A stretch of 33,184 nucleotides of DNA, from NCBI GenBank assembly GCA_031256035.1, contig JAIRRJ010000047.1, positions 1 to 33,184 of the forward strand. Reading direction: 5' to 3'. Under the pieces are notes generated by a model, which was given only the letters and a program-made list of their open reading frames with translations, did no database searches and was not told the DNA's origin. Of the stretch, positions 26,752 through 33,184 are shown one piece after another; the stretch's first letter is position 1; each line of letters starts with the position of its first letter. This stretch comes from Treponema sp. (GTDB lineage Bacteria > Spirochaetota > Spirochaetia > Treponematales > Breznakiellaceae). The position numbers and the translations under genes were made by a program.

Positions 26752-27600
26752 ATGAGTGTAAACGCCAAACACAAAGACAGCGTGTTTTCCTCTCTCTTCA
26801 GCGACCCCGATGCCCTGCGCGAGCTTTATTGCGCCATCGAAGGCATCGATCTGCCGCCGGACACTCCCATCGACATAAATACTCTCTCCGATGTCCTGTA
26901 CATGGACCAAATCAATGATGTTTCATTTACTATCGACAACCGTTTAGTCGTACTGATTGAGCACCAGTCCACCATAAACCGGAATATGCCCCTGCGGCTT
27001 TTGATATACATAGCACGAGTGTATGAAAAGATAATCGACCGCAGGAAACTGTATCAAAGGAATCCTGAAAAAATACCTGCGCCTGAATTCATAGTTTTGT
27101 ATAACGGGAAAGCCCCCCAGCCTGATTACGAAACATTGAAGTTATCTGATGCGTTCAAAGATGGCGGCAGTTTACGGTCTGTTCCAAATCTGCCTCCCGC
27201 CCTTGAACTGGTTGTGCAGGTGTATAACATCAACAAGGGGCACAACACCGCAATAACAGCAAAGAGCGCAACGCTTGGCGGTTACAGCGTTTTTGTGGAT
27301 AAGATACGAGAGTATAAGCAAAGCATGCCAAATGAAGAAGCGATGAAGGCAACGATAAAATATTGTATGGACAATAATGTCCTGAAACCATTTTTGGAAA
27401 CCCACAGTACGGAGGTATTCAATATGTTGTTAACCGAATGGAACACCGAGGAAGCGAAGGAAGTCTGGTTCGAGGAAGGCTTGGTGGAAGGCATGGAGAA
27501 AGGCATGGAGAAAGGCATACAATATGTTATGAGGCTGTTTGATCAAGGGCTTTCAGCGGCGGAAGTTAAGCGGCGTCTTGAGCAGACGACAGATCAATGA
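26752..27600 (+). CDS. Rpn-family recombination-promoting nuclease / putative transposase
   Basis: The 282-residue protein has the PD-(D/E)XK layout of the Rpn (YhgA-like, transposase_31) family. It opens HKDSVFSSLFSDPDALRELY, has DVLYMDQINDVSFTIDNRLVVL with the catalytic IEHQST segment near residue 82, and LLIYIARVYEKIID after it. Members of this family cleave DNA and raise recombination; they are not classical IS transposases. The C-terminal tail (VEGMEKGMEKGIQYVMRLF, then GLSAAEVKRRLEQ) is typical of the spirochaete members. ATG 26752 has GGAGG five bases upstream and is preferred over an in-frame ATG 45 bases earlier. The gene is enclosed by the two leader copies and is preceded by the long palindrome. 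Confidence 0.9.
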   Translation: MSVNAKHKDSVFSSLFSDPDALRELYCAIEGIDLPPDTPIDINTLSDVLYMDQINDVSFTIDNRLVVLIEHQSTINRNMPLRLLIYIARVYEKIIDRRKLYQRNPEKIPAPEFIVLYNGKAPQPDYETLKLSDAFKDGGSLRSVPNLPPALELVVQVYNINKGHNTAITAKSATLGGYSVFVDKIREYKQSMPNEEAMKATIKYCMDNNVLKPFLETHSTEVFNMLLTEWNTEEAKEVWFEEGLVEGMEKGMEKGIQYVMRLFDQGLSAAEVKRRLEQTTDQ

Positions 27601-27671
27601 ACTGCAATCTTGACTAGTACATATATTATTACTTTATTCTTGGTTCGTGCGGTTTGTAGTAGAATTTTCTT

Positions 27672-27695
27672 TCTCTGCGTCTCTGCGTCTCCGCG
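27672..27695 (+). repeat. Three 8-bp tandem units
   Basis: TCTCTGCG, TCTCTGCG and TCTCCGCG follow directly. The string resembles a widely scattered intergenic repeat word of bacterial genomes. It lies between the Rpn gene and leader copy B. Confidence 0.7.
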
Positions 27696-27725
27696 AGAGT
27701 ATTTTCCTGAGAATTTGTTTCCTAT

Positions 27726-27873
27726 GAACCATTGCAAATTTAACGTATTGTATGTTACAATGAGACAGACCAAAAGCCTTTGGGTACAAAAAAAAGAGGG
27801 AGCAAGGGGAACCGCGTAGATGACTGTAACAGTTATACGCAGAAATACTAACAAGACCAGTAAACGTGTTCCC
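27726..27873 (+). repeat. Leader module, copy B (direct repeat)
   Basis: The second copy of the promoter/leader/start-codon block, related to 26251-26403. Boxes are TTGCAA (27732-27737) and TACAAT (27756-27761), spaced 18 bases, followed by GAGGGAGCAAGGGGA ahead of the ATG at 27820. This copy drives the RHS gene. Confidence 0.85.
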
Positions 27874-29382
27874 CGTTTTAGCACAAAGAATAAAAGTTAT
27901 AGATATGCGGAAGGCTTCGCGCACAGGGCTTCAAGAATAGGGGACAGGCACTACAAGTACGATGCCAACGGGAACGTGTTAGCTGAACAGGACGCGCCGT
28001 TCACAGACGAGCTGAAAACGGGCAGCCCTGAAGTGAAAGACGCCGGAGGCGGCGCCTACTATGTTGAAGGCGCCTGGGGAATGCCGGGAGGCGGCAACGA
28101 AGTAGCGGGTACAGGGACAACAAGCAAGATATACCGCAGGGACTACAAGTGGGACGAGCGCAACAGGCTTAAAGAAAGCGCCGATCCCCGCTACACGGTT
28201 AAATATACTTACGGACCCGACGGTGAGCGGACAGGGAAATATTCATTCGGGACAGGCAGCGAAAGCGAGACATTGTACTTTGGCAAGCTGTGGATGTGGC
28301 GATACGACGGGCTGTTAAGCGACAGAACCGGGAACAACAGCAAGCATATATTCCTTGGGGAAACAAGGATAGCGACCAAAATATCTTATGCCGACGGGTA
28401 TTTCTCGCAAGAAGCTGACAGGCAGAAACAGTACTGGTACCACAGCGACCACTTAGGCAGTGCGCAATTGATAACTAACTACAAGGGCGAGGAATACGAG
28501 AGATTAGAGTACACGCCATACGGCGAATTGTGGATAGAGAAGGCAAGCGCAGTGAGCCAGATAGACATACCCTATCGCTTCACGGGCAAGGAACGCGACA
28601 GCGAGACCGGGCTGTACTATTACGGAGCGCGTTATCTTGATGCGAAAGTTTCGCGCTGGCTGAGCGGCGATCCTGCTATAACTGACGGTTCTTACATACC
28701 AGGTGCGCCCGTGAACGATGAAGCCAGAAAACGGAACCAGAACCTGCCCGGGATGGGGGGCGTGTATAACTACGTGAACCTGCATGCGTATCATTATGCA
28801 GGGAATAACCCGGTGAAATATACAGACCCGGATGGTAGGCTAATTCTTATTGATGATTTTATTTCCTCTGCTATAGGCAATTTATTCGGATTGCGGGATG
28901 ATGGCGTAATAGAGGGGACATGGAAAAATTTCGAAAATTCTTGGAAATTTCTGGGTTATAGATTAACAACGCCAGGAATATGGTTCGAGTTGGTAAGTTC
29001 AGCTCTGTGGGCTAGTTTGTTAGGACCGATTGGTTTTCTTACACCGCTTGTTAATACAGCCGCCGGTCATTTTGCTATTGGATTCTTAGGGGGTGAAGTT
29101 TCATCCGATGGGTTAACCACCAATATACAAACAAGCATCATGGGCACTAAAGCTGCATGTTTTGGGAGCGTTGTAATTGGCGGTGATGTTCTTTATGCTA
29201 GAAATAATAAGCAACTTAAGCATGAACAGGGCCATTTTATGCAGTCGTTGCTGCTGGGACCGCTCTATTGGTCTATCATAGCGGGACCGAGTCTTATATC
29301 AGCGGGAATAGCTAAAATTAGCAGTCATGTCCACTCAGATTTCCCTACGGAACAATGGGCGAATGCTTGGAAACCAAAATGA
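27820..29382 (+). CDS. Short RHS-core protein with HEQGH metallopeptidase-like toxin domain
   Basis: The 520-residue protein begins with the shared leader (MTVTVIRRNTNK) and then enters RHS repeats at once: HYKYDANGNVL near 45, YTYGPDGERTG near 130, then the core YWYHSDHLGSAQLI and YRFTGKERDSETGLYYYGARY (about 205-270). NNPVKYTDPDGR near 330-340 marks the end of the core, after which polymorphic toxins carry a variable domain. Residues 340-520 contain hydrophobic stretches and HEQGH at 468-472, a zinc-protease HExxH motif, followed by PTEQWAN, which may supply a third ligand. I infer a metallopeptidase-like contact-dependent toxin. Full RHS proteins exceed 1000 residues and carry an N-terminal export or shell region; that is missing, so it may be an orphan tip or silent cassette. 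Confidence 0.82.
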   Translation: MTVTVIRRNTNKTSKRVPRFSTKNKSYRYAEGFAHRASRIGDRHYKYDANGNVLAEQDAPFTDELKTGSPEVKDAGGGAYYVEGAWGMPGGGNEVAGTGTTSKIYRRDYKWDERNRLKESADPRYTVKYTYGPDGERTGKYSFGTGSESETLYFGKLWMWRYDGLLSDRTGNNSKHIFLGETRIATKISYADGYFSQEADRQKQYWYHSDHLGSAQLITNYKGEEYERLEYTPYGELWIEKASAVSQIDIPYRFTGKERDSETGLYYYGARYLDAKVSRWLSGDPAITDGSYIPGAPVNDEARKRNQNLPGMGGVYNYVNLHAYHYAGNNPVKYTDPDGRLILIDDFISSAIGNLFGLRDDGVIEGTWKNFENSWKFLGYRLTTPGIWFELVSSALWASLLGPIGFLTPLVNTAAGHFAIGFLGGEVSSDGLTTNIQTSIMGTKAACFGSVVIGGDVLYARNNKQLKHEQGHFMQSLLLGPLYWSIIAGPSLISAGIAKISSHVHSDFPTEQWANAWKPK

Positions 29383-29392
29383 AAAAGGAAGG
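29368..29392 (+). repeat. 25-bp cassette-end repeat, copy 1
   Basis: This segment, starting TGGAAACCAAAATGAAAAAG, covers the last codons of the RHS gene (WKPK stop). It recurs at 29818-29842 with one mismatch at the end of the lipoprotein gene. The 450-base interval between copies contains exactly the lipoprotein gene. Confidence 0.85.
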
Positions 29393-29400
29393 GTTGTAAA

Positions 29401-29832
29401 ATGAAAAGATTTGTTTTTATTGCGGTTTTGTTGCTGGTATTATTTCTTTCATGTGATGATTTCTCTGGAGTTGGTATTATTAATGATACCGATAAAACAA
29501 TATTAATTGAGTGGGAAACTGTTCGTTTGCGCGGAGATGTTGATGGGGACAGCCCCATGATGTTAACGAAAGGCAACACTGATTATTTACTGGCATTGGT
29601 TCCTAGCAATGGTACAGACATAATACAATATCTAGGATACGGTAATATTGATTCCATGAATGACGTAGTTTCGGCGATAGACCGAATATTCACCAGATTA
29701 GACGTTTACACATACGAGGATAGCGTGAAAAAGTTGTTATACAGTAAGGAATATTTTTTGGACAGGCAAAACATAAAAATAAAAGGGGGTAATGTTTTAT
29801 TAACAGTGTCAAGAGAATGGAAACCAAAATGA
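29401..29832 (+). CDS. Small lipoprotein, candidate immunity protein
   Basis: The 143-residue protein begins with a signal peptide (FVFIAVLLLVLFLSC) and Cys18 as likely lipid site, then DDFSGVGIINDTDKTILIEWE. No family is recognised. It starts 18 bases after the toxin stop with GGAAGG upstream, so it is expressed with the RHS gene. Position directly after a polymorphic toxin is where immunity genes are found, and a lipoprotein would act in the envelope, which suits a toxin that arrives in or attacks the periplasm. It ends in WKPK like the toxin, because the 3' ends share a 25-bp repeat. Immunity function is inference from position only. Confidence 0.65.
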   Translation: MKRFVFIAVLLLVLFLSCDDFSGVGIINDTDKTILIEWETVRLRGDVDGDSPMMLTKGNTDYLLALVPSNGTDIIQYLGYGNIDSMNDVVSAIDRIFTRLDVYTYEDSVKKLLYSKEYFLDRQNIKIKGGNVLLTVSREWKPK

Positions 29833-29842
29833 AAAATGAAGG
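29818..29842 (+). repeat. 25-bp cassette-end repeat, copy 2
   Basis: Matches 29368-29392 at 24 of 25 bases and again spans a TGG-AAA-CCA-AAA-TGA gene end. Recombination between the copies would delete or insert the lipoprotein gene precisely while keeping the stop codon of the toxin. Confidence 0.85.
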
Positions 29843-29843
29843 C

Positions 29844-29906
29844 GTAGCGTCAGAAAATTAGCAAACTCGCGTCGTACTGTCAGAAGCCCGTAGCGTCGGA
29901 AAATTA
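29844..29906 (+). repeat. Junction repeat cluster
   Basis: GTAGCGTCAGAAAATTAGC (29844-29862) is the counterpart of 26404-26422. A partial unit GTACTGTCAGAAG (near 29874) and GTAGCGTCGGAAAATTA (29890-29906) follow. The three degenerate units mark the boundary between the RHS cassette and the hicAB region. Confidence 0.65.
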
Positions 29907-29959
29907 CCCAACAGCCGTAAGAATCTTTTTTTTCAGTCAAAAAAGTACCGATCACCTCG

Positions 29960-29989
29960 TTGACATTTAATGCGTACTATGCGTATAAT
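29960..29989 (+). promoter_or_regulatory. Consensus promoter for hicA, placed for leaderless transcription
   Basis: TTGACA (29960-29965) and TATAAT (29984-29989) are both perfect, 18 bases apart. Only six bases separate the -10 box from the hicA ATG, so transcription should begin at or next to the start codon. No ribosome-binding site precedes the ATG, in agreement. Confidence 0.75.
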
Positions 29990-29995
29990 CTAAAC

Positions 29996-30178
29996 ATGAA
30001 GTTTCAGGAGATTGAGCGGATAATATTGAAGGACGGATGGAAACTAAAAACGACAAAAGGCTCACATCATCAATACATCCATTCTTCAAAACCGGGCAAG
30101 GTAACAATCCCCTATCACACCGGGGATATTGCGCTGGTTATTATCAAGTCAATCATGAAACAAGCCGGATTACAGTAG
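29996..30178 (+). CDS. hicA: HicA toxin (mRNA interferase)
   Basis: The 60-residue protein is a full-length HicA: MKFQEIERIILKDGWKLK, then GSHHQYIHSSKPGKVTIPYH and IIKSIMKQAGL. The conserved catalytic His lies in KGSHHQY, and the fold is a double-stranded-RNA-binding-like domain. It cleaves mRNA and halts translation until bound by HicB. The start at 29996 is the natural HicA start; an upstream in-frame ATG (29960 region frame) lies inside the promoter and is not credible. hicB begins nine bases after the stop with its own strong ribosome-binding site, giving more antitoxin than toxin. Confidence 0.93.
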   Translation: MKFQEIERIILKDGWKLKTTKGSHHQYIHSSKPGKVTIPYHTGDIALVIIKSIMKQAGLQ

Positions 30179-30187
30179 GAGGATATT

Positions 30188-30592
30188 ATGCAGCTTACAT
30201 ATCCCGCGATTTTCTATGAGGGTGAAGGCGGCTATGCCGTGGAAGTTCCCGATCTTCCCGGTTGTACCAGCGGCGGGGCAACTCTTGCCGAGGCGATCAT
30301 TATGGGAACCGATGCCGCTTCCGGCTGGGTGCTTACCGAGCTTGAGGACGGAAAACCCGCGCCCAAGGCAAGCTCCATAAAGAAAATCCACCCAGAAAAG
30401 GGCGGTTTTGTCAGTATGCTTGTTCTGGATATGGACGCTTACGCCGAGAAGTACGGCAATAAGGCGGTACGAAAAAACCTGACTATTCCCGCCTGGCTTA
30501 ACACCTTTGCCGAGGAGCGGCACGTCAACTTTTCCCAAGTCTTGCAAGATTCACTGACGGTTCTGTACCGGCAAGAGATCGCTGCTTCGTAG
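30188..30592 (+). CDS. hicB: HicB antitoxin
   Basis: The 134-residue partner of HicA has the N-terminal HicB fold (LTYPAIFYEGEGGYAVEVPDLPG, TSGGATLAEAI), where the partial RNase H-like domain binds HicA. A C-terminal DNA-binding segment follows (VRKNLTIPAWLNTFAEERHVN, then FSQVLQDSLTVLY). It neutralises HicA and should repress the hicAB promoter. TAGGAGGA lies six bases before the ATG, far stronger than anything at hicA. A decayed relative of this gene is at 12007-12086, and a more distant, ribbon-helix-helix form is at 7067-7405, so the chromosome has had several hicB-type genes. Confidence 0.93.
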   Translation: MQLTYPAIFYEGEGGYAVEVPDLPGCTSGGATLAEAIIMGTDAASGWVLTELEDGKPAPKASSIKKIHPEKGGFVSMLVLDMDAYAEKYGNKAVRKNLTIPAWLNTFAEERHVNFSQVLQDSLTVLYRQEIAAS

Positions 30593-30604
30593 AACCACGT
30601 AGCG

Positions 30605-30635
30605 GGGCGGTTACAGCGTTTTTTTGGGGATAAAT
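30605..30635 (+). pseudogene. Fragment of an Rpn-type gene
   Basis: GGCGGTTACAGCGTTTTT in this stretch is identical to bases 27277-27294 of the Rpn gene, where it encodes GGYSVF, and the following bases (GGGGATAAA against GTGGATAAG) remain similar. The fragment lies between hicB and cheB with no open frame. It indicates that another Rpn-type copy once occupied this position. Confidence 0.5.
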
Positions 30636-30652
30636 GGGAAAAGTTAAAAATA

Positions 30653-31798
30653 CTAGCGGGGTGTTTTTGCTACATCACAGATACGGCGCGCCATGTTTTC
30701 CAGGGAAACCTGTTCCATGACATGACCAAGTTCGAAGGCGACACGGGGCATTCCGTAAACCACAGCGCTATGCTCATCCTGACCAAGAGTCATGCCGCCT
30801 TCCTTGAAAATGGTTCCAAGGTGCTGCGCTCCATCCCGTCCCATGCCGGTCATGATTACCCCAAGCGCATGATTTGAATAGTTCATGGCGACTGAGGCAA
30901 ATAGAACATCGGCGGATGGCCGGTGGCCGGAAACCAGCGGAGCATCGGAAAGACGGGCTACCGCGGTACCTGATTTCTTTTCAACTTCAAGGTGCTTATT
31001 GCCCTGAGCGATAAGGATTCTGCCGGGTTGTATAGCGTCTCCGTCCTCGGCTTCTTTCACTTCCAGCGGACAAATGCGATCCAGACTTTTTGCAAATTCA
31101 TTGGTAAAGCCGGGAGGCATATGCTGTACCACTACAATGGGAATCTTGAGATCAGCATCCAGCTTGGCGAACACCACCCGCAAAGCGTCTGGGCCGCCTG
31201 TACTGATACCGATAGCGATAATTTCAGTTTTTGCCGGTTTGCGGGATTGTGCCGGCGGCTTGGCAGGAGCGGTGGGAACGCCGCTAAGGCCGAAATGCGC
31301 GGCAAGATCAACACTGGTCGTGCTTGTGGGAGCTGGTGTTTTCGGTCCGTATTCCGAGGGGGATAGAACCTTCTTGCCCTGCGATTTGCGGTATGCTCCG
31401 CCATAACCCAAGAGCATGCCGACAAGCGTGTCTTTTACTACATGAATATCTTCGGATACAGAGCCTGACGGCTTTTGCACAAAATCACTTGCGCCCAGAG
31501 AGAGGGCTTCCATGGTAATTTCCGCGCCCCGGCGTGCAATAGAAGAAAGAATAACGACCGGAATTTTAATCCCTCTTTTTTTGCGCTCTCTAAGGAATTC
31601 AATGCCGTTCATTTCCGGCATTTCCAAGTCTAAAACGATAATATCCGGATCGGCGCGGGGGATTTTTTGCAGCGCAAAATTACCGTTCATTGCTTTTTCA
31701 GCAACTGCCAAACCGGGAGTGTCTTCAATCATGCGGCCGATAAGGTTGCGCATTAACGCAGAGTCATCAACAATTAATACCGATATTTCGTCAGCCAC
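30653..31798 (-). CDS. cheB: Chemotaxis protein-glutamate methylesterase
   Basis: The 381-residue CheB has an N-terminal receiver (VLIVDDSALMRNLI, phospho-acceptor D57 in IVLDLEMPEMNG) and a C-terminal methylesterase domain. The catalytic triad is S199 in GISTGGPD, H226 in VVQHMPPGF and D322 in MTGMGRDGAQ. It removes methyl groups and deamidates glutamines on chemoreceptors after phosphorylation by CheA, resetting sensitivity. The linker (~120-190) is proline-rich. The start is GTG 31798, supported by GGAG five bases upstream. The gene follows cheR after eight bases in one operon. The intact chemoreceptor at 1842-4040 would be one substrate. Confidence 0.96.
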   Translation of the reverse strand: MADEISVLIVDDSALMRNLIGRMIEDTPGLAVAEKAMNGNFALQKIPRADPDIIVLDLEMPEMNGIEFLRERKKRGIKIPVVILSSIARRGAEITMEALSLGASDFVQKPSGSVSEDIHVVKDTLVGMLLGYGGAYRKSQGKKVLSPSEYGPKTPAPTSTTSVDLAAHFGLSGVPTAPAKPPAQSRKPAKTEIIAIGISTGGPDALRVVFAKLDADLKIPIVVVQHMPPGFTNEFAKSLDRICPLEVKEAEDGDAIQPGRILIAQGNKHLEVEKKSGTAVARLSDAPLVSGHRPSADVLFASVAMNYSNHALGVIMTGMGRDGAQHLGTIFKEGGMTLGQDEHSAVVYGMPRVAFELGHVMEQVSLENMARRICDVAKTPR

Positions 31799-31806
31799 AA
31801 TAACTC

Positions 31807-32628
31807 CTATGTATTTTTACGATACAGAGTTGCCCATTCAGTTTTAAGAAACTCGAATTTTGTGTTCATGCCGAACAAAGATTCCGAGTGACCGATAAAC
31901 AAAAATGATTTGGCAGCCATAGAATCCCAAAACCGGTTGATAACAGCTGTCTGGGCTGCTTCGTCAAAATATATGATTACGTTTCTGCAAAAGACAACAT
32001 CCAGGTTTCTTTGACCTGAATCATTCTTCAGATTGTGATAGTCAAATTTAATTTTTGATTGAAGGCTGGCGTGTATTTTGTAGCCCCCTTCCACCTTGTC
32101 AAAGTATTTCGCGAGATAATTGTCCGGGATACCGACGATCCGGCTCTCCGCATAAAAGCCTTCTTTCGCTGTCATGAGACATTTTAGGGAAATATCGCTG
32201 GCAAGAATTTCAAATTTCCAGGCAGGCGGCAGGACTTCAGTCAATAACATTGCGAGAGTATAAGGTTCTTCACCGGTGGAACATCCGGCGCTCCATATCC
32301 TTATGGTACCGGGAGTGCTTTTTCTTATGTTGTTAATCAACTCAGGAATGACATGCTTTTCCAGAGCATCAAATTGCGCCTGATTTCTGAAGAACCGCGT
32401 CAAGTTGGTGGTAATTGAATCCAGAAACCCTTTTAGCTCTTCCTTGTCTTTTTTTATATCATCAAAATAGCTTCTGACAGACTCAATTTTTTTTTCACGA
32501 AGCCGTTCTTTAAGCCTGCTTTCCAAAATGGAACGATTGGTGGGTGTAAATGTGATGCCGCTTTCCGCATAAATAAACGCGCGGTACATTTCAAAATCAG
32601 CATCATTGAGAAATACGCCTTCTGCCAT
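31807..32628 (-). CDS. cheR: Chemotaxis protein methyltransferase
   Basis: The 273-residue CheR has the N-terminal helical domain (FEMYRAFIYAESGITFTP, ITTNLTRFFRNQAQFDAL) and the C-terminal SAM-binding domain. The SAM loop is IRIWSAGCSTGEEPYTLAM, and DVVFCRNVIIYFD carries the conserved residues after it. It transfers methyl groups from SAM to receptor glutamates, opposing CheB. There is no ribosome-binding site before the ATG at 32628, and a promoter lies immediately upstream, so translation from a leaderless or nearly leaderless message is likely. The two-gene cheR-cheB operon is divergent from the hypothetical gene at 32727. Confidence 0.96.
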   Translation of the reverse strand: MAEGVFLNDADFEMYRAFIYAESGITFTPTNRSILESRLKERLREKKIESVRSYFDDIKKDKEELKGFLDSITTNLTRFFRNQAQFDALEKHVIPELINNIRKSTPGTIRIWSAGCSTGEEPYTLAMLLTEVLPPAWKFEILASDISLKCLMTAKEGFYAESRIVGIPDNYLAKYFDKVEGGYKIHASLQSKIKFDYHNLKNDSGQRNLDVVFCRNVIIYFDEAAQTAVINRFWDSMAAKSFLFIGHSESLFGMNTKFEFLKTEWATLYRKNT

Positions 32629-32636
32629 GATTATAT

Positions 32637-32665
32637 AGTATGGGGCACTATTATAGCCGTGTCAA
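32637..32665 (-). promoter_or_regulatory. Promoter for cheR-cheB
   Basis: On the minus strand TTGACA (32665-32660) and CATACT (32642-32637) are 17 bases apart. Eight bases separate the -10 box from the cheR ATG, leaving at most a one- or two-base leader. The -10 box matches consensus at four of six positions. Confidence 0.55.
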
Positions 32666-32726
32666 TGGCTTTTGAATTGGATTTTCGTTCTTTGTTGTTA
32701 ACTCAAAAAATGGTAGGATTGCAGGC

Positions 32727-33149
32727 ATGGACAGAGCAACGCTTCTGAAACTGGATTTACGCGCGCCTCTTGAATATACAAAAACCGAAGATTTTACCCT
32801 GAATATTACGGAAAATGATGAATTTTTACTCTGTTTTGAGCTTGATCCTGTGCAAAGCCGAAGTATAGAGCCTGAAAGAGGGCTGCTGCTTGGGGATCAG
32901 ATATTCGCTGGGCGCAAATCGGGAGATTCCGGCTCATTACAGGCGCAAAAAGTAACGCTTCCGGCGGGAGAGTACCTTTTTATACAATGCCGTAAGGCTT
33001 TAGAACAGGAAAAATGGCTGGATATGGCAATGGAACAGCAAAAAGACGGCTTGTGGGAGCGGCATAAGCTTAAGAATTTGCTCTATGTGCGGTATTTATA
33101 CGAGGATGGCGCGCCGGTTACTCAGCTTTTCCGGCCTGTAAAGGGGTAA
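32727..33149 (+). CDS. Hypothetical protein, 140 residues
   Basis: This soluble, acidic protein begins MDRATLLKLDLRAPLEYTKT and has strands such as FLLCFELDPVQ and GEYLFIQCRKALEQEKW, ending LLYVRYLYEDGAPVTQLFRP. No signal peptide, membrane segment or catalytic motif is visible, and I do not recognise the family. TAGGA lies eight bases before the ATG. It is divergent from cheR across 98 bases, and its stop abuts the stop of a convergent gene at the window edge. Balanced composition and the upstream ribosome-binding site support a real gene. Confidence 0.75.
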   Translation: MDRATLLKLDLRAPLEYTKTEDFTLNITENDEFLLCFELDPVQSRSIEPERGLLLGDQIFAGRKSGDSGSLQAQKVTLPAGEYLFIQCRKALEQEKWLDMAMEQQKDGLWERHKLKNLLYVRYLYEDGAPVTQLFRPVKG

Positions 33150-33184
33150 TTACAGGCGCTGAGCTTCAATCATGTAGCGAATAT
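33150..33184 (-). CDS. 3' end of a convergent gene (last ~10 codons)
   Basis: On the minus strand the frame entering from the right edge reads IRYMIEAQRL and stops at TAA (33152-33150), one base after the stop of the plus-strand gene. Only 11 codons are visible, so no family can be given. Tail-to-tail packing with the neighbouring gene makes a real coding end plausible. Confidence 0.4.
   Translation of the reverse strand, partial: IRYMIEAQRL

Noticed and set aside
26251..27873. Possible diversity-generating retroelement template/variable pair
   Set aside because: The differences between the two leader copies are not limited to adenines, include indels, lie at a gene start, and no reverse transcriptase is in the window.
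27594..27924. Minus-strand ORFs of 96 residues across leader copy B
   Set aside because: They overlap the promoter and repeat region, have no domain signature and conflict with the supported RHS start.

Overview
The window reads as a chromosomal segment of a spirochaete, most likely a host-associated (termite-gut-like) Treponema. This is an inference from the gene set: chemotaxis receptors ending in SRFKVE, many lipoproteins with relaxed lipoboxes, InlB-type and Ig-like surface modules, an LplA/LplB/LplC-type sugar importer without its own ATPase, and an N-domain-less ClpB. No rRNA, tRNA or CRISPR array was seen.

Layout. 1-905 (+): the 3' part of a class III nucleotide cyclase, followed by a 49-codon remnant of a chemoreceptor C-terminus. 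963-6671 (-): a signalling block of MalT-like LuxR regulator, double-Cache chemoreceptor and LytTR response regulator. An identical 14-bp motif lies upstream of both the LuxR gene and the chemoreceptor gene. 6960-7803 (-): a HicB-type antitoxin overlapped by a tiny CxxC ORF, and an XRE regulator. 7919-11990 (+): three exported proteins (beta-helix lipoprotein, CsgG/LpoB-like protein with a possible barrel, InlB/Ig lipoprotein). A broken hicB fragment follows at 12007-12086. 12083-14521 (-): a four-module sulfur-transfer flavoenzyme (CoA-disulfide reductase, rhodanese, TusA, DsrE). 14598-15920 (+): a short aminotransferase-like protein and a VOC protein. 15923-16696: divergent XRE regulator and a small protein that carries the regulator's C-terminal segment plus four RGTAL repeats. 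16703-18865 (-): clpB. 19058-22645 (+): sugar ABC importer with an intra-operon hairpin. 22784-25973 (+): DUF4349 lipoprotein, proS, small membrane protein. 25974-29906: an accessory island. 29996-30592: hicA-hicB. 30653-32628 (-): cheR-cheB. 32727 to end: a hypothetical gene and the last codons of a convergent gene.

The island at 25974-29906 is the most unusual part. A ~150-bp promoter/leader/start-codon module is present twice, on either side of a long imperfect palindrome and an Rpn-family nuclease gene. Downstream of copy B is a short RHS-core protein with a HEQGH metallopeptidase-like C-terminal toxin domain, then a small lipoprotein that is a candidate immunity protein. Copy A instead joins, after about 20 codons, to a 19-bp sequence that recurs just beyond the lipoprotein gene, so A looks like an empty version and B like a loaded version of the same site. 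A 25-bp repeat (one mismatch) closes both the toxin and the lipoprotein genes. This arrangement suggests modular exchange of toxin/immunity cassettes. Nearby fragments of hicB and rpn-like sequence suggest repeated turnover of such genes in this chromosome.
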